6,529 bases of DNA from an uncultured Erysipelotrichaceae bacterium (GCA_902773365.1 CACYEG010000073.1:1-6529); one strand, 5' to 3'. Positions 1 through 6,292 are shown, numbered from the stretch's first letter. The notes: generated by a model not told the origin, from the sequence alone. Program-made: numbers and translations.

Positions 1-153
1 ATAGTAGGTAAAGAGATAAGAAAAACAGGTAACATCATAACTAATCCACAAACAGCAGATAGTGTTGTTACATATGCTCTTGCGCTAATAGCACTAGCAG
101 CTGCTATTACACTAGTAGTGTTGAGAATTAAAAAATTAAAAAAAGAAAACTAA
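1..153 (+). CDS. C-terminal fragment of a sortase-anchored surface protein
   Basis: This is the last 50 codons of a gene whose start lies upstream of the window, read in frame 1 to TAA at 151-153. The visible tail has the layout of a cell-wall sorting signal: a NPQTAD motif at nt 43-60, then a hydrophobic stretch of about 21 residues rich in Ala, Leu, Ile and Val (nt 61-123), then a basic tail RIKKLKKEN. Motif, membrane segment and positive tail in this order are the known substrate signature of Gram-positive sortases, where the enzyme cuts after Thr and joins the protein to the cell wall. NPQT-type motifs resemble class B or related sortase substrates rather than classical LPXTG. The nature of the extracellular part cannot be seen. 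It could instead be a plain C-terminally membrane-anchored protein, but the motif position makes the sorting signal the better reading. Confidence 0.75.
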   Translation: MVGKEIRKTGNIITNPQTADSVVTYALALIALAAAITLVVLRIKKLKKEN

Positions 154-171
154 TTTATAATAATTATTAAT

Positions 172-209
172 AAAATGAAGTAAAACTCTTGTCTACTTCA
201 TTTTTTTTT
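172..209 (+). terminator. Intrinsic terminator after the surface-protein gene
   Basis: A perfect 11-bp stem (AAAATGAAGTA at 172-182 with TACTTCATTTT at 194-204) encloses an 11-nt loop and runs into nine T residues (201-209). It lies 18 nt past the stop codon and closes the upstream transcription unit. Its A-tract and T-tract could also let it work to some degree on the opposite strand. Confidence 0.85.
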
Positions 210-217
210 GCTATTAT
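189..217 (+). promoter_or_regulatory. Candidate sigma-A promoter for the rpsB operon
   Basis: TTGTCT (189-194, 4 of 6 matches to the -35 consensus) and TATTAT (212-217, 5 of 6 to the -10) are separated by 17 nt. The -35 lies in the loop of the preceding terminator, so the two elements overlap. Transcription would begin near 223-225, exactly at the first small hairpin of the rpsB leader, which supports the assignment. No transcript data are available. Confidence 0.5.
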
Positions 218-222
218 ATTCA

Positions 223-320
223 TGGGTTTTAGCCCAAATAAACACTGATATGGATGGGTCTCTCTAGTGATTCGGTTAGCCTCGAGTTGAGAAACTTTAG
301 AAGTATTAGGAAGTAATAAC
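223..320 (+). ncRNA. Structured 5' leader of rpsB, possible autoregulatory element
   Basis: The leader from the predicted start to the ribosome binding site contains several pairings. TGGG 223-226 pairs with CCCA 233-236 around a 6-nt loop. CACT 243-246 can pair with AGTG 266-269. A hairpin at 281-300 has five closed pairs (GAGTT/AACTT, one G-U) topped by a GAGA tetraloop of the GNRA type, then one mismatch and two more base pairs. CCCA 233-236 could alternatively pair with TGGG 255-258, offering a switch. Leaders that bind S2 and repress rpsB-tsf are known in proteobacteria; I do not recognise this one as a described family. The role in autoregulation is inference. Confidence 0.45.
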
Positions 321-330
321 AAAAGGAGGA
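321..330 (+). promoter_or_regulatory. Ribosome binding site that fixes the rpsB start
   Basis: AAAAGGAGGA is close to a perfect anti-16S match. Its core GGAGG (325-329) sits 8 nt before ATG 338. Another ATG at 331 is one base after the site, too close, and is in a different frame that does not encode S2. Confidence 0.85.
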
Positions 331-337
331 ATGAAAA

Positions 338-1267
338 ATGGCTGTTGTTTCTATGAATAATTTATTAGAAGCAGGTGTTCATTTTGGACACCAAACAAAA
401 AGATGGAATCCTAAAATGAAGGAGTATATCTTTACTGCAAGAGATGATATTTATATTATCGATCTTGAAAAGACAGTTGCTTGTATCGAAAGAGCATACG
501 AGGAACTAAAGAAAATTAGTGAAAATGGAGGTAAATTTATCTTTGTTGGAACTAAAAAACAAGCACAAGAGGTTGCTCGTGAAGAAGCACTTAGAAGTGA
601 ATCTTTCTATGTAACTGAAAGATGGCTTGGCGGAACTCTTACTAACTTCCGTACAATTAGAAGAAGAATTAAGAGACTAGAAGAAATCGAGAAAATGGAA
701 AGTGATGGAACTTTCGATTTGCTACCTAAAAAAGAAGTTATAGGTATAAAGAAAGAATACGAAAAGTTAAATAAAGTTTTATGTGGTATCAGAGATATGG
801 AAAAGCTACCAGATGCTATGATAATTGTCGATCCTAAGAAGGAATTAAACGCAATTAGGGAAGCTCGCAAGCTAAATATTCCAGTATTTGGTTTAGTTGA
901 TACCAACTGTGATCCAGATGATGTCGACTATGTAATTCCTGGTAACGATGATGCTGTTCGTTCAGTAAAAGTTTGTTTAGGTGTTCTTACAAATGCAATT
1001 TGTGAAGGTAAAAATTTACCATTAGTTGACTATGTTACTGAAGAAGAAAAAGCCAAACCTGAGGGCGAGACTGATAAGCAAGAAACTGTAAAAACAGTTG
1101 AAAAACCAGAAAAAATTGAAAAAGTCGAAGAAACAAAAGAAGTAGTTGAAGAAGTTGATTTATCTAAAAAAACAGTTGCTGAATTAAAAGAAATGGCTAA
1201 AGACGCAGGTATTACTGGAATAAGCACAATGAAAAAAGATGAATTAATTAAAGTATTAAGTAAATAA
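338..1267 (+). CDS. rpsB: 30S ribosomal protein S2 with Rho-N/SAP-like C-terminal extension
   Basis: S2 is a late-assembling protein of the small ribosomal subunit, bound near the head-body junction, and helps hold S1 or the mRNA platform. Residues 1 to about 228 are a full S2 core: [18 protein letters not shown] at the N-terminus, KRWNPKM (21-27), [10 protein letters not shown] (69-78), [11 protein letters not shown] (94-104) and DPKKE near 165, then [12 protein letters not shown] (183-194). The family is usually 230-260 aa; this protein has 309. A Glu/Lys/Val-rich charged linker (about 232-273) leads to [18 protein letters not shown] (274-291) and a final helix of KKDELIKVL type, which resembles the small helix-extended-loop-helix Rho N-terminal/SAP fold. 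The start at 338 has AGGAGGA (324-330) eight bases upstream. It is first in an operon with tsf, 20 nt away. S2 identity is certain; the function of the tail is unknown. Confidence 0.97.
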   Translation: MAVVSMNNLLEAGVHFGHQTKRWNPKMKEYIFTARDDIYIIDLEKTVACIERAYEELKKISENGGKFIFVGTKKQAQEVAREEALRSESFYVTERWLGGTLTNFRTIRRRIKRLEEIEKMESDGTFDLLPKKEVIGIKKEYEKLNKVLCGIRDMEKLPDAMIIVDPKKELNAIREARKLNIPVFGLVDTNCDPDDVDYVIPGNDDAVRSVKVCLGVLTNAICEGKNLPLVDYVTEEEKAKPEGETDKQETVKTVEKPEKIEKVEETKEVVEEVDLSKKTVAELKEMAKDAGITGISTMKKDELIKVLSK

Positions 1268-1287
1268 TTATAGAGAGGAACAATACT

Positions 1288-2160
1288 ATGAATATTACTG
1301 CAAAAATGGTTAATGATTTAAGAGGCATGACAGGTGCTGGCATGATGGATTGTAAGAAAGCCCTTGTCGAAACTAATGGCGATATGAATGCTGCAGTAGA
1401 TTACCTAAGAGAAAAGGGAATCGCTAAAGCAGCTAAAAAGGCTGATAGAATAGCTGCTGAAGGTCTTGCTAACATATTCATCGATGGTAATAAAGCTGTT
1501 GTAGTAGAAGTAAACTGCGAAACAGACTTCGTAAGCAAGAATGAAAACTTTATGGCGTTAGTTAAGGAAATCGGTGAATCACTATTAAAAAGTAATGCAA
1601 CAACACTTGAAGAAGGACTTAAAGCTCAAACTAGTGAAGGTACAGTAGAAGAGCTTATAGTTAGCAAAACTGCAACTATAGGAGAAAAGTTATCACTTCG
1701 TAGATTCGAAGTAATTACTAAAGAAGATGGTGAATTCTTCGGATCTTACTTACACATGGGTGGAAGAATTGCTTCTCTTACAGTTGTTAAAGGCGCAAAT
1801 GAAGACGTTGCAAGAGATGTTGCTATGCAAGCTGCTGCAATGAAGCCAGAATACTTAAATGAAGAATCAGTACCTGCTGAAAGAGTAGAAAAAGAAAAAC
1901 AAGTATTAAAAGAGCAAGCTATGCAAGAAGGTAAGCCAGCTGACATTGCTGAAAAAATGGTCGTTGGTAGACTTAAGAAGTTCTTTAAAGAAATATGCCT
2001 AGTAGATCAAGCATTCATTAAAGATGGAGATATCGACGTTAAAACATACGTTAAAAATAACGGTGGAGAAGTTACTAGAATGGTACGCTACGAAGTTGGT
2101 GAAGGTATGGAACATAGAAGTGACAACTTTGCTGATGAAGTAATGAGTCAACTACAATAA
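1288..2160 (+). CDS. tsf: Translation elongation factor Ts
   Basis: EF-Ts is the cytoplasmic nucleotide exchange factor that releases GDP from EF-Tu so that it can reload with GTP and aminoacyl-tRNA. The 290-aa product is of normal length. The N-terminal UBA-like helical domain (about 1-50) carries VNDLRGMTGAGMMDCKKAL. The core has the highly conserved TDFVSKNENF (79-88), whose Asp80 and Phe81 correspond to the residues that insert into EF-Tu and disturb the Mg2+ site in the E. coli complex. HMGGRIASL (156-164) and the AMQAAAMKPEYL helix (179-190) follow, then a coiled-coil-like segment rich in Glu/Lys (about 196-230). GAGAGGA (1273-1279) is 8 nt from the ATG. It sits second in the operon behind rpsB, as in most bacteria. 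Its TAA stop shares the final A with the next gene's ATG. Confidence 0.97.
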   Translation: MNITAKMVNDLRGMTGAGMMDCKKALVETNGDMNAAVDYLREKGIAKAAKKADRIAAEGLANIFIDGNKAVVVEVNCETDFVSKNENFMALVKEIGESLLKSNATTLEEGLKAQTSEGTVEELIVSKTATIGEKLSLRRFEVITKEDGEFFGSYLHMGGRIASLTVVKGANEDVARDVAMQAAAMKPEYLNEESVPAERVEKEKQVLKEQAMQEGKPADIAEKMVVGRLKKFFKEICLVDQAFIKDGDIDVKTYVKNNGGEVTRMVRYEVGEGMEHRSDNFADEVMSQLQ

Positions 2161-2726
2161 TGAAAAATAAAAAATCGAGAATTGTAATAGATTCACTTTT
2201 AATAATACTTGGTATAGTATTTCTAATATTCGGAATTAAAGACCTTAAATCGTTTGTTAGTTCTCAAAAGAGTGATATTAGCGATGCAGAGAAGTTTAAA
2301 AGCGATTATCAGTATGTCAACAAAGATAATTCATATAAATATATAGACATTAAAGAACTACAAACTATACTAGATGGCAAAGATGAGAAAATAATTCTTG
2401 TAGGTAGTCCATTAGATTCCTGGACACAGGTTCTAGTTTCTCACCTAGACGAATATGCTAAAAGTATTAAAAAAAGCATATATTATTTAGATTTAGATAA
2501 AGTTGATAAAACCAGTGATGATTATAAAAAAATATTAAAGAAGATTAAACTCGATGAAATTACAACACCAACTGTGATTATTAAAACGAAATCTAATATC
2601 GAACTATTGAAAAAAGAAGAATTATATGACTCAAATTATACTGATGCTCCAATAGACTATTGGACAGAAGAAAGAGTCGAAGAATTAAGAAAAATACTTA
2701 ACAATAAAATAGGAGAATTAAAATAA
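2160..2726 (+). CDS. Membrane-anchored thioredoxin-fold-like protein lacking the CxxC cysteines
   Basis: I do not recognise a named family. The 188-aa product has a short basic N-terminus (MKNKKSR), one membrane helix at about 8-26 acting as an uncleaved signal anchor, and an outward-facing soluble part by the positive-inside rule. Residues 62-145 look like a thioredoxin fold: a helix, the strand KIILVG (77-82), the segment SPLDSW, a long helix, the strand SIYYLDLDKV, a helix, then ITTPTVII with Pro137 at the cis-proline position. In redox-active relatives the GxPxCxxC motif falls where this protein has GSPLDSWT, so Asp86 and Thr89 replace both cysteines; there is no cysteine anywhere. A binding or scaffold role is therefore more likely than disulfide chemistry. 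The ATG overlaps the tsf stop by one base and has no clear Shine-Dalgarno sequence, suggesting translational coupling. Expression level would follow EF-Ts. Confidence 0.8.
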   Translation: MKNKKSRIVIDSLLIILGIVFLIFGIKDLKSFVSSQKSDISDAEKFKSDYQYVNKDNSYKYIDIKELQTILDGKDEKIILVGSPLDSWTQVLVSHLDEYAKSIKKSIYYLDLDKVDKTSDDYKKILKKIKLDEITTPTVIIKTKSNIELLKKEELYDSNYTDAPIDYWTEERVEELRKILNNKIGELK

Positions 2727-2743
2727 ACATTTTAATTCTTTTT
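2714..2743 (+). terminator. Intrinsic terminator embedded in the end of the 188-aa gene
   Basis: AGAATTAAAAT (2714-2724) pairs perfectly over 11 bp with ATTTTAATTCT (2729-2739) around the loop AAAC, followed by TTTTT. The 5' arm contains the last codons and the first base of the TAA stop (2724-2726). The stem is AT-rich and so thermodynamically modest. It ends the rpsB-tsf operon before the ileS promoter. Confidence 0.75.
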
Positions 2744-2759
2744 ATTATAATGTATAATT

Positions 2760-2915
2760 ATGTCAGATAATAAAAAATAAACAAGCATGGTGGTTGCATG
2801 AAATAATGATGGAGAAGTAACCTTTTACGGTGAATCAGGAAAATACAGCTTTACTCCTGAAAAAGCTGCATTGATAATTAAACAAAATATTGTATTTGGC
2901 AAGCAAATGAATTAA
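2760..2915 (+). pseudogene. Probable decayed small ORF between the two operons
   Basis: One frame from ATG 2760 to TAA 2913-2915 reads like protein but holds two internal stops, TAA 2778-2780 and TGA 2799-2801. After the second stop it gives 37 sense codons, including GEVTFYGESGKYSF and PEKAALIIKQNIVFGKQ, with no start codon at a sensible place. The +1 frame over 2770-2802 reads NKQAWWLHE, so one frameshift in the A6 tract (2772-2777) and another near 2800 would restore a continuous small protein of about 50 residues. This is consistent with a gene broken by indels. TATAAT copies lie at 2746-2751 and 2753-2758, but neither has a -35. There is no good ribosome binding site. I recognise no family, and chance reading of noncoding DNA remains possible. 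Confidence 0.4.
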
Positions 2916-2920
2916 CTGTG

Positions 2921-2949
2921 TTGACACAATTAAAAAAAAACATTATAAT
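2921..2949 (+). promoter_or_regulatory. Consensus sigma-A promoter for ileS
   Basis: TTGACA (2921-2926) and TATAAT (2944-2949) both match the consensus at 6 of 6 positions and are 17 nt apart, with an A-tract in the spacer. The predicted transcription start is about 2956, just before the T-box leader. A promoter this strong fits a gene controlled mainly by termination in the leader. Confidence 0.93.
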
Positions 2950-3113
2950 CAAGACATAAAGCAACTGATGAAGACGTCGTTATATGATGTTTTAAGAGAA
3001 ACTGTGGTTGGTGAGAACAGTCAAACTAAGTATAACGAAGATCACTTCTGATGTGATATGCTGATACTTAGGCATATACGTATACTTCGCGTTAAGAAGA
3101 TTAAGTTAAATAT

Positions 3114-3143
3114 AAGGATGGTACCGTCTATGATAGACTCCTT
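3114..3143 (+). promoter_or_regulatory. T-box antiterminator
   Basis: AAGGA 3114-3118 pairs with TCCTT 3139-3143, and GTCTA 3126-3130 pairs with TAGAC 3134-3138. They are separated on the 5' side by the 7-nt bulge TGGTACC (3119-3125) that binds the tRNA acceptor end. This fold is mutually exclusive with the terminator because both use 3114-3125. Confidence 0.9.
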
Positions 3144-3161
3144 TGGTATCATTCTTTTTTT
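3114..3161 (+). terminator. Regulated terminator of the ileS T-box
   Basis: AAGGATGGTACC (3114-3125) pairs over 12 bp, two of them G-U, with GGTATCATTCTT (3145-3156), enclosing the GTCTA/TAGAC hairpin and a TCCTTT stretch. A run of seven T residues (3155-3161) follows. It ends 19 nt before the ileS start and forms when charged tRNA-Ile leaves the antiterminator unsupported. Confidence 0.92.
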
Positions 3162-3180
3162 ATTAGAAAGAAGGAACAAA

Positions 3181-6100
3181 ATGAAGAATTTCAAAGAGCT
3201 AGACAAAAGAGCAGTCTCCGAGGTTGAAAGAGATATATTAGAACGTTGGAAAAAAATGAATATCTTAGAAAAATCAACGAGAGGGGATAAAACATATGTC
3301 TTTTATGATGGGCCAATATACGCTAATGCTAAACCTGGTATTCACCATGTTTTTGGCAAAACTATAAAAGACTCTATTACTAAATATAAAGTAATGCAAG
3401 GGTACAATGTATTACGTAAAATTGGATTAGATACTCACGGTTTACCAATTGAAGTTAATGTTGAGAAAAAACTTGGCTTTAAGACAAAATCTGATATTGA
3501 AAACTTTGGTGTAGAAAACTTCTGTAAGGAATGTAATAAGTCAACTGCGGAGAATATTGATGAAATTAATGACTTAACAGAAAAGATGGGGCAATTCATT
3601 GATTGTGAAGATTCATATATAACATGTACTAATGATTATATTGAATCAGAGTGGTGGATTATTAAAGAAATGGATAAAAAAGGTTTAATATATCATGGTA
3701 ATAAAATACTTTGGTATTGTCCTAGATGTGGAACAGAACTATCTGCTAACGAAGTAACTCAAGGTTATCAAGAAGATCCTGTTAATTCACTAATTTTACC
3801 ATTTAAGAAAAGTGATGAGGATGTATACTTTTTAGTATGGACGACTACTCCATGGACACTAATTGCTAATGTTGCATTATGTGTTAACCCCGATCTAACT
3901 TATGTAAAAGTTGAATCTATGGGAAATAAATTCATCTTAGCAGAATCATTACTTGAAAAAGTATTAGGAGAGGATACTACTATACTTGAAACATATAAAG
4001 GCACCGATTTAGTAGGAATAAAGTATGATCAGTTAATGCCATTTGTTACTCCAGAAGGTAAGTGTTTTGAAGTAATCGCTGATAATTATGTTACATCAGA
4101 AGATGGTACTGGTATCGTTCATATCGCTCCTGCATATGGTGCTGATGATAATAAAGTATGTCGTGAAAACGGAATAGGATACGTTAATCCTGTTGGACCA
4201 GATGGATGTTATACAGAAGGCCCATGGAAGGGTAGATTAGTTACTGATGAAGAATTAAACTTAGATGTAATAAAATGGTTAAAAGAAAATGACAAACTAT
4301 TTAAGAAAATTAAACTAACTCACGATTATCCACATTGTTGGAGATGTAAGAGTGCATTAATCCAATATCCAAAACCAGCCTGGTATGTAGAGACCACTAA
4401 ATATAAAGATAAAATAATTGAAGCGAATAAAGCAATAAATTGGTATCCTGATTATGTTGGTGAAAAAAGATTTGCAAACTGGTTAGACAACATGGTTGAC
4501 TGGGGTATTTCAAGAAGTAGATATTGGGGATGTCCAATGCCTATTTGGGAGTGTACTTGTGGTCATAGACATGTCATTGGATCATTAGATGAATTACAAG
4601 AAAAAGTAGTAGAAGATGTTAATGTTAGAGAGATAGAATTACACCGCCCATATGTAGATGAAATACATATTAAATGTGATAAATGTGGAAAACCTATGAC
4701 TAGAGTAGCTGATGTAATGGATGTATGGTTTGACTCAGGTGCCATGCCATATGCGCAATATCATTATCCATTTGAAAATAAAGAATTATTCGAAAGTCAA
4801 TTCCCTGCAGACTTTATTGCAGAAGGATTAGATCAAACAAGAGGTTGGTTCTATGTTCTACTAGTAATATCAACTATAATTTCTGGTAAGTCAAGTTTTA
4901 AAAATGTTGTAGTAAATGACATGGTACTTGATGGCAAAGGTAAAAAAATGAGTAAATCAACTGGAAATATAGTTGATCCAATCGAAACAATTGAAAAGTA
5001 TGGTGCTGATAATGTAAGATGGTATATGCTTTATGTCTCACCAGTTTGGACTCCATTAAAGTTTGATATAGAAGGATTAAAAGAAGTTCACTCTAAATTC
5101 TTTAATCCATTTAAAAACACATACACATTCTTCCAAACATATGCCAATATTGATGGAATAGATACTGATGAATGTAATCTACCAGTTGAAAAACGTGAGC
5201 TAATTGATAAATGGCTATTATCCAAGTACAATAAACTTGTACGTGACGTAACGGAAGCATATGAAGCATATGATTTAAATGCAGTAGTTAAATTAATCAC
5301 ACCATTTGTTTCAGAAGATTTATCTAACTGGTATATAAGACGTAATAGAAATAGATTCTGGGCAAGTGAGCTAGATGATTCAAAACGTTCAGTTTATATA
5401 ACTACTTATGAAGTATTAACAGGTTTATGTAAGCTTTGTGCACCAATTATTCCATACACTACTGAAGAGATTTATTGTGCGCTAACTGGTGAAGAATCAG
5501 TACATTTGGCAAGCTTCCCTAAATATGATGCAACACTTATAAATGAAGAAACTGAAGAAAAGATGGATTTAGTAAGAAGTTTAATATCAACAGGAAGATA
5601 TGTTAGAGAAGAAGCTAAAATAAAGGTAAGACAACCTTTAAGTGAAGCATTAATTGATGGAAAGTATGAATCAATTTTAGGTGATTTAGTTAACCTAATT
5701 AATGAAGAATTAAATGTTAAGAAAGTAACATACGTTGAGGATTTATCAAAATACATGAACTTTACTATTAAGCCAAACTTTAAAACTGTTGGTTCAAGAT
5801 TTGGTTCTAAAATGAAATTGTATCAAGAAGCTCTTCTTAAATTAGATCAATCCTCAATTGATAATTTATTAAAAAATGAATCAATTAAGATTGACTTAGA
5901 TGGTGAAGAAGTAGAAGTAACTAGTGACATGATTGATATTAGAATTGAATCAAAGCCAGGATTTAATGTTGGTATGGAAAATAACAACTTCATTATTTTG
6001 AATACTGAACTTACTCGTGAACTAATATTAGAAGGCCATGCAAGAGAAATAGTATCTAAAGTTCAAAATATGAGAAAACTAGAAGGTTTAGATATTGCTG

Positions 6101-6273
6101 ATAGAATAAAACTATACTATAGTGGTGATGAAGACATGCTTAGAACATTTAAAGAATTTGAAAATTATATAAAAGACGAAACTCTTGCAATAGAATATGT
6201 AGAAAAAGAAACTGAAAATATAATTGATATCAATGGGCATAATTCAACTATAACAATTGAAAAAGCGTCATAA
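3181..6273 (+). CDS. ileS: Isoleucyl-tRNA synthetase, eukaryote-like type 2, with GxHH active-site motif
   Basis: This class I synthetase joins isoleucine to tRNA-Ile in the cytoplasm and hydrolyses mischarged Val. The product is 1030 aa, typical of the type 2 (IleRS2) group. The Rossmann fold starts with YDGPIYANAKPGIHH; the HxGH signature is replaced by Gly53-Ile-His55-His56. KMSKS is intact at 589-593. The CP1 editing domain (about 190-420) has WTTTPWT (220-226) and GTGIVHIAPAYGADD (309-323), retaining the Asp of the editing site. Probable zinc knuckles are C180/C183 with C386/C389, and C458/C460 with C499/C502. An anticodon-binding helical domain follows (about 670-820), then the type 2 C-terminal domain with LTRELILEGHAREIV (944-958). 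The start at 3181 follows AAGGA (3171-3175). The frame stays open upstream to an ATG at 3058, but that lies inside the T-box leader. It is the only gene visible in its transcription unit. Confidence 0.97.
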   Translation: MKNFKELDKRAVSEVERDILERWKKMNILEKSTRGDKTYVFYDGPIYANAKPGIHHVFGKTIKDSITKYKVMQGYNVLRKIGLDTHGLPIEVNVEKKLGFKTKSDIENFGVENFCKECNKSTAENIDEINDLTEKMGQFIDCEDSYITCTNDYIESEWWIIKEMDKKGLIYHGNKILWYCPRCGTELSANEVTQGYQEDPVNSLILPFKKSDEDVYFLVWTTTPWTLIANVALCVNPDLTYVKVESMGNKFILAESLLEKVLGEDTTILETYKGTDLVGIKYDQLMPFVTPEGKCFEVIADNYVTSEDGTGIVHIAPAYGADDNKVCRENGIGYVNPVGPDGCYTEGPWKGRLVTDEELNLDVIKWLKENDKLFKKIKLTHDYPHCWRCKSALIQYPKPAWYVETTKYKDKIIEANKAINWYPDYVGEKRFANWLDNMVDWGISRSRYWGCPMPIWECTCGHRHVIGSLDELQEKVVEDVNVREIELHRPYVDEIHIKCDKCGKPMTRVADVMDVWFDSGAMPYAQYHYPFENKELFESQFPADFIAEGLDQTRGWFYVLLVISTIISGKSSFKNVVVNDMVLDGKGKKMSKSTGNIVDPIETIEKYGADNVRWYMLYVSPVWTPLKFDIEGLKEVHSKFFNPFKNTYTFFQTYANIDGIDTDECNLPVEKRELIDKWLLSKYNKLVRDVTEAYEAYDLNAVVKLITPFVSEDLSNWYIRRNRNRFWASELDDSKRSVYITTYEVLTGLCKLCAPIIPYTTEEIYCALTGEESVHLASFPKYDATLINEETEEKMDLVRSLISTGRYVREEAKIKVRQPLSEALIDGKYESILGDLVNLINEELNVKKVTYVEDLSKYMNFTIKPNFKTVGSRFGSKMKLYQEALLKLDQSSIDNLLKNESIKIDLDGEEVEVTSDMIDIRIESKPGFNVGMENNNFIILNTELTRELILEGHAREIVSKVQNMRKLEGLDIADRIKLYYSGDEDMLRTFKEFENYIKDETLAIEYVEKETENIIDINGHNSTITIEKAS

Positions 6274-6292
6274 TGATGCTTTTTTCAATTGT
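6253..6292 (+). terminator. Terminator overlapping the end of ileS
   Basis: GCGTC 6265-6269 pairs with GATGC 6275-6279 (one G-U) around an ATAAT loop and is followed by six T residues (6280-6285). The pairing extends outward: ACAATTGAAAAA (6253-6264) matches TTTTTTCAATTGT (6280-6292) with one extra T. The ileS stop TAA is in the loop, and the last codons (TIEKAS) form the 5' arm. The near-symmetric A/T tracts could allow function in both directions. Confidence 0.85.

Larger units (their letters stand above)
2956..3161 (+). ncRNA. T-box leader responding to uncharged tRNA-Ile
   Basis: This riboswitch-like RNA binds tRNA-Ile and lets transcription enter ileS only when the tRNA is uncharged. 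Stem I is visible: the helix CGTTATA 2978-2984 with TATAACG 3031-3037; then GTTT 2989-2992 with AAAC 3023-3026; the conserved AGAGA bulge at 2995-2999; and ACTG 3001-3004 with CAGT 3018-3021 enclosing a GGTTGGTGAGAA-type loop. The specifier loop holds ATC at 3041-3043, an Ile codon, followed by A. TGATGA (2966-2971) opposite CTGA (3048-3051) resembles the kink-turn at the stem I base. ATATGC 3056-3061 with GCATAT 3072-3077 is the likely stem III. The T-box AAGGATGGTACCGTC is at 3114-3128; its TGGT bulge complements ACCA, fitting the A73 discriminator of tRNA-Ile. Confidence 0.95.

Noticed and set aside
281..300. The rpsB leader hairpin as a second T-box or an intrinsic terminator.
   Set aside because: There is no T-box core sequence, specifier loop or U-tract after the hairpin.
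331..333. ATG directly after the rpsB ribosome binding site as a start.
   Set aside because: It is in another frame, one base from the Shine-Dalgarno sequence, and does not encode S2.
607..906. Antisense open frames within rpsB, tsf and ileS, such as 607-906 on the minus strand.
   Set aside because: They lie opposite well-conserved genes, have Ser/Leu/Ile-rich compositions typical of reverse-strand shadows, and show no ribosome binding sites or family motifs.
2744..2758. TATAAT repeats as a promoter for the small decayed ORF.
   Set aside because: No -35 element is found 16-18 nt upstream; AT-rich DNA after a terminator gives such matches by chance.
2799..2801. TGA read as Trp (code 4), or as selenocysteine, which would extend the small ORF at 2787.
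   Set aside because: All 22 Trp codons of ileS are TGG, so UGA-Trp use is very unlikely; no SECIS-like hairpin was seen right after it, and the same frame also has an in-frame TAA at 2778.
3058..3180. A 41-residue N-terminal extension of IleRS from ATG 3058.
   Set aside because: The stretch is the T-box antiterminator and terminator region, has no ribosome binding site, and does not look like IleRS; ATG 3181 has AAGGA upstream and begins the family-typical sequence.
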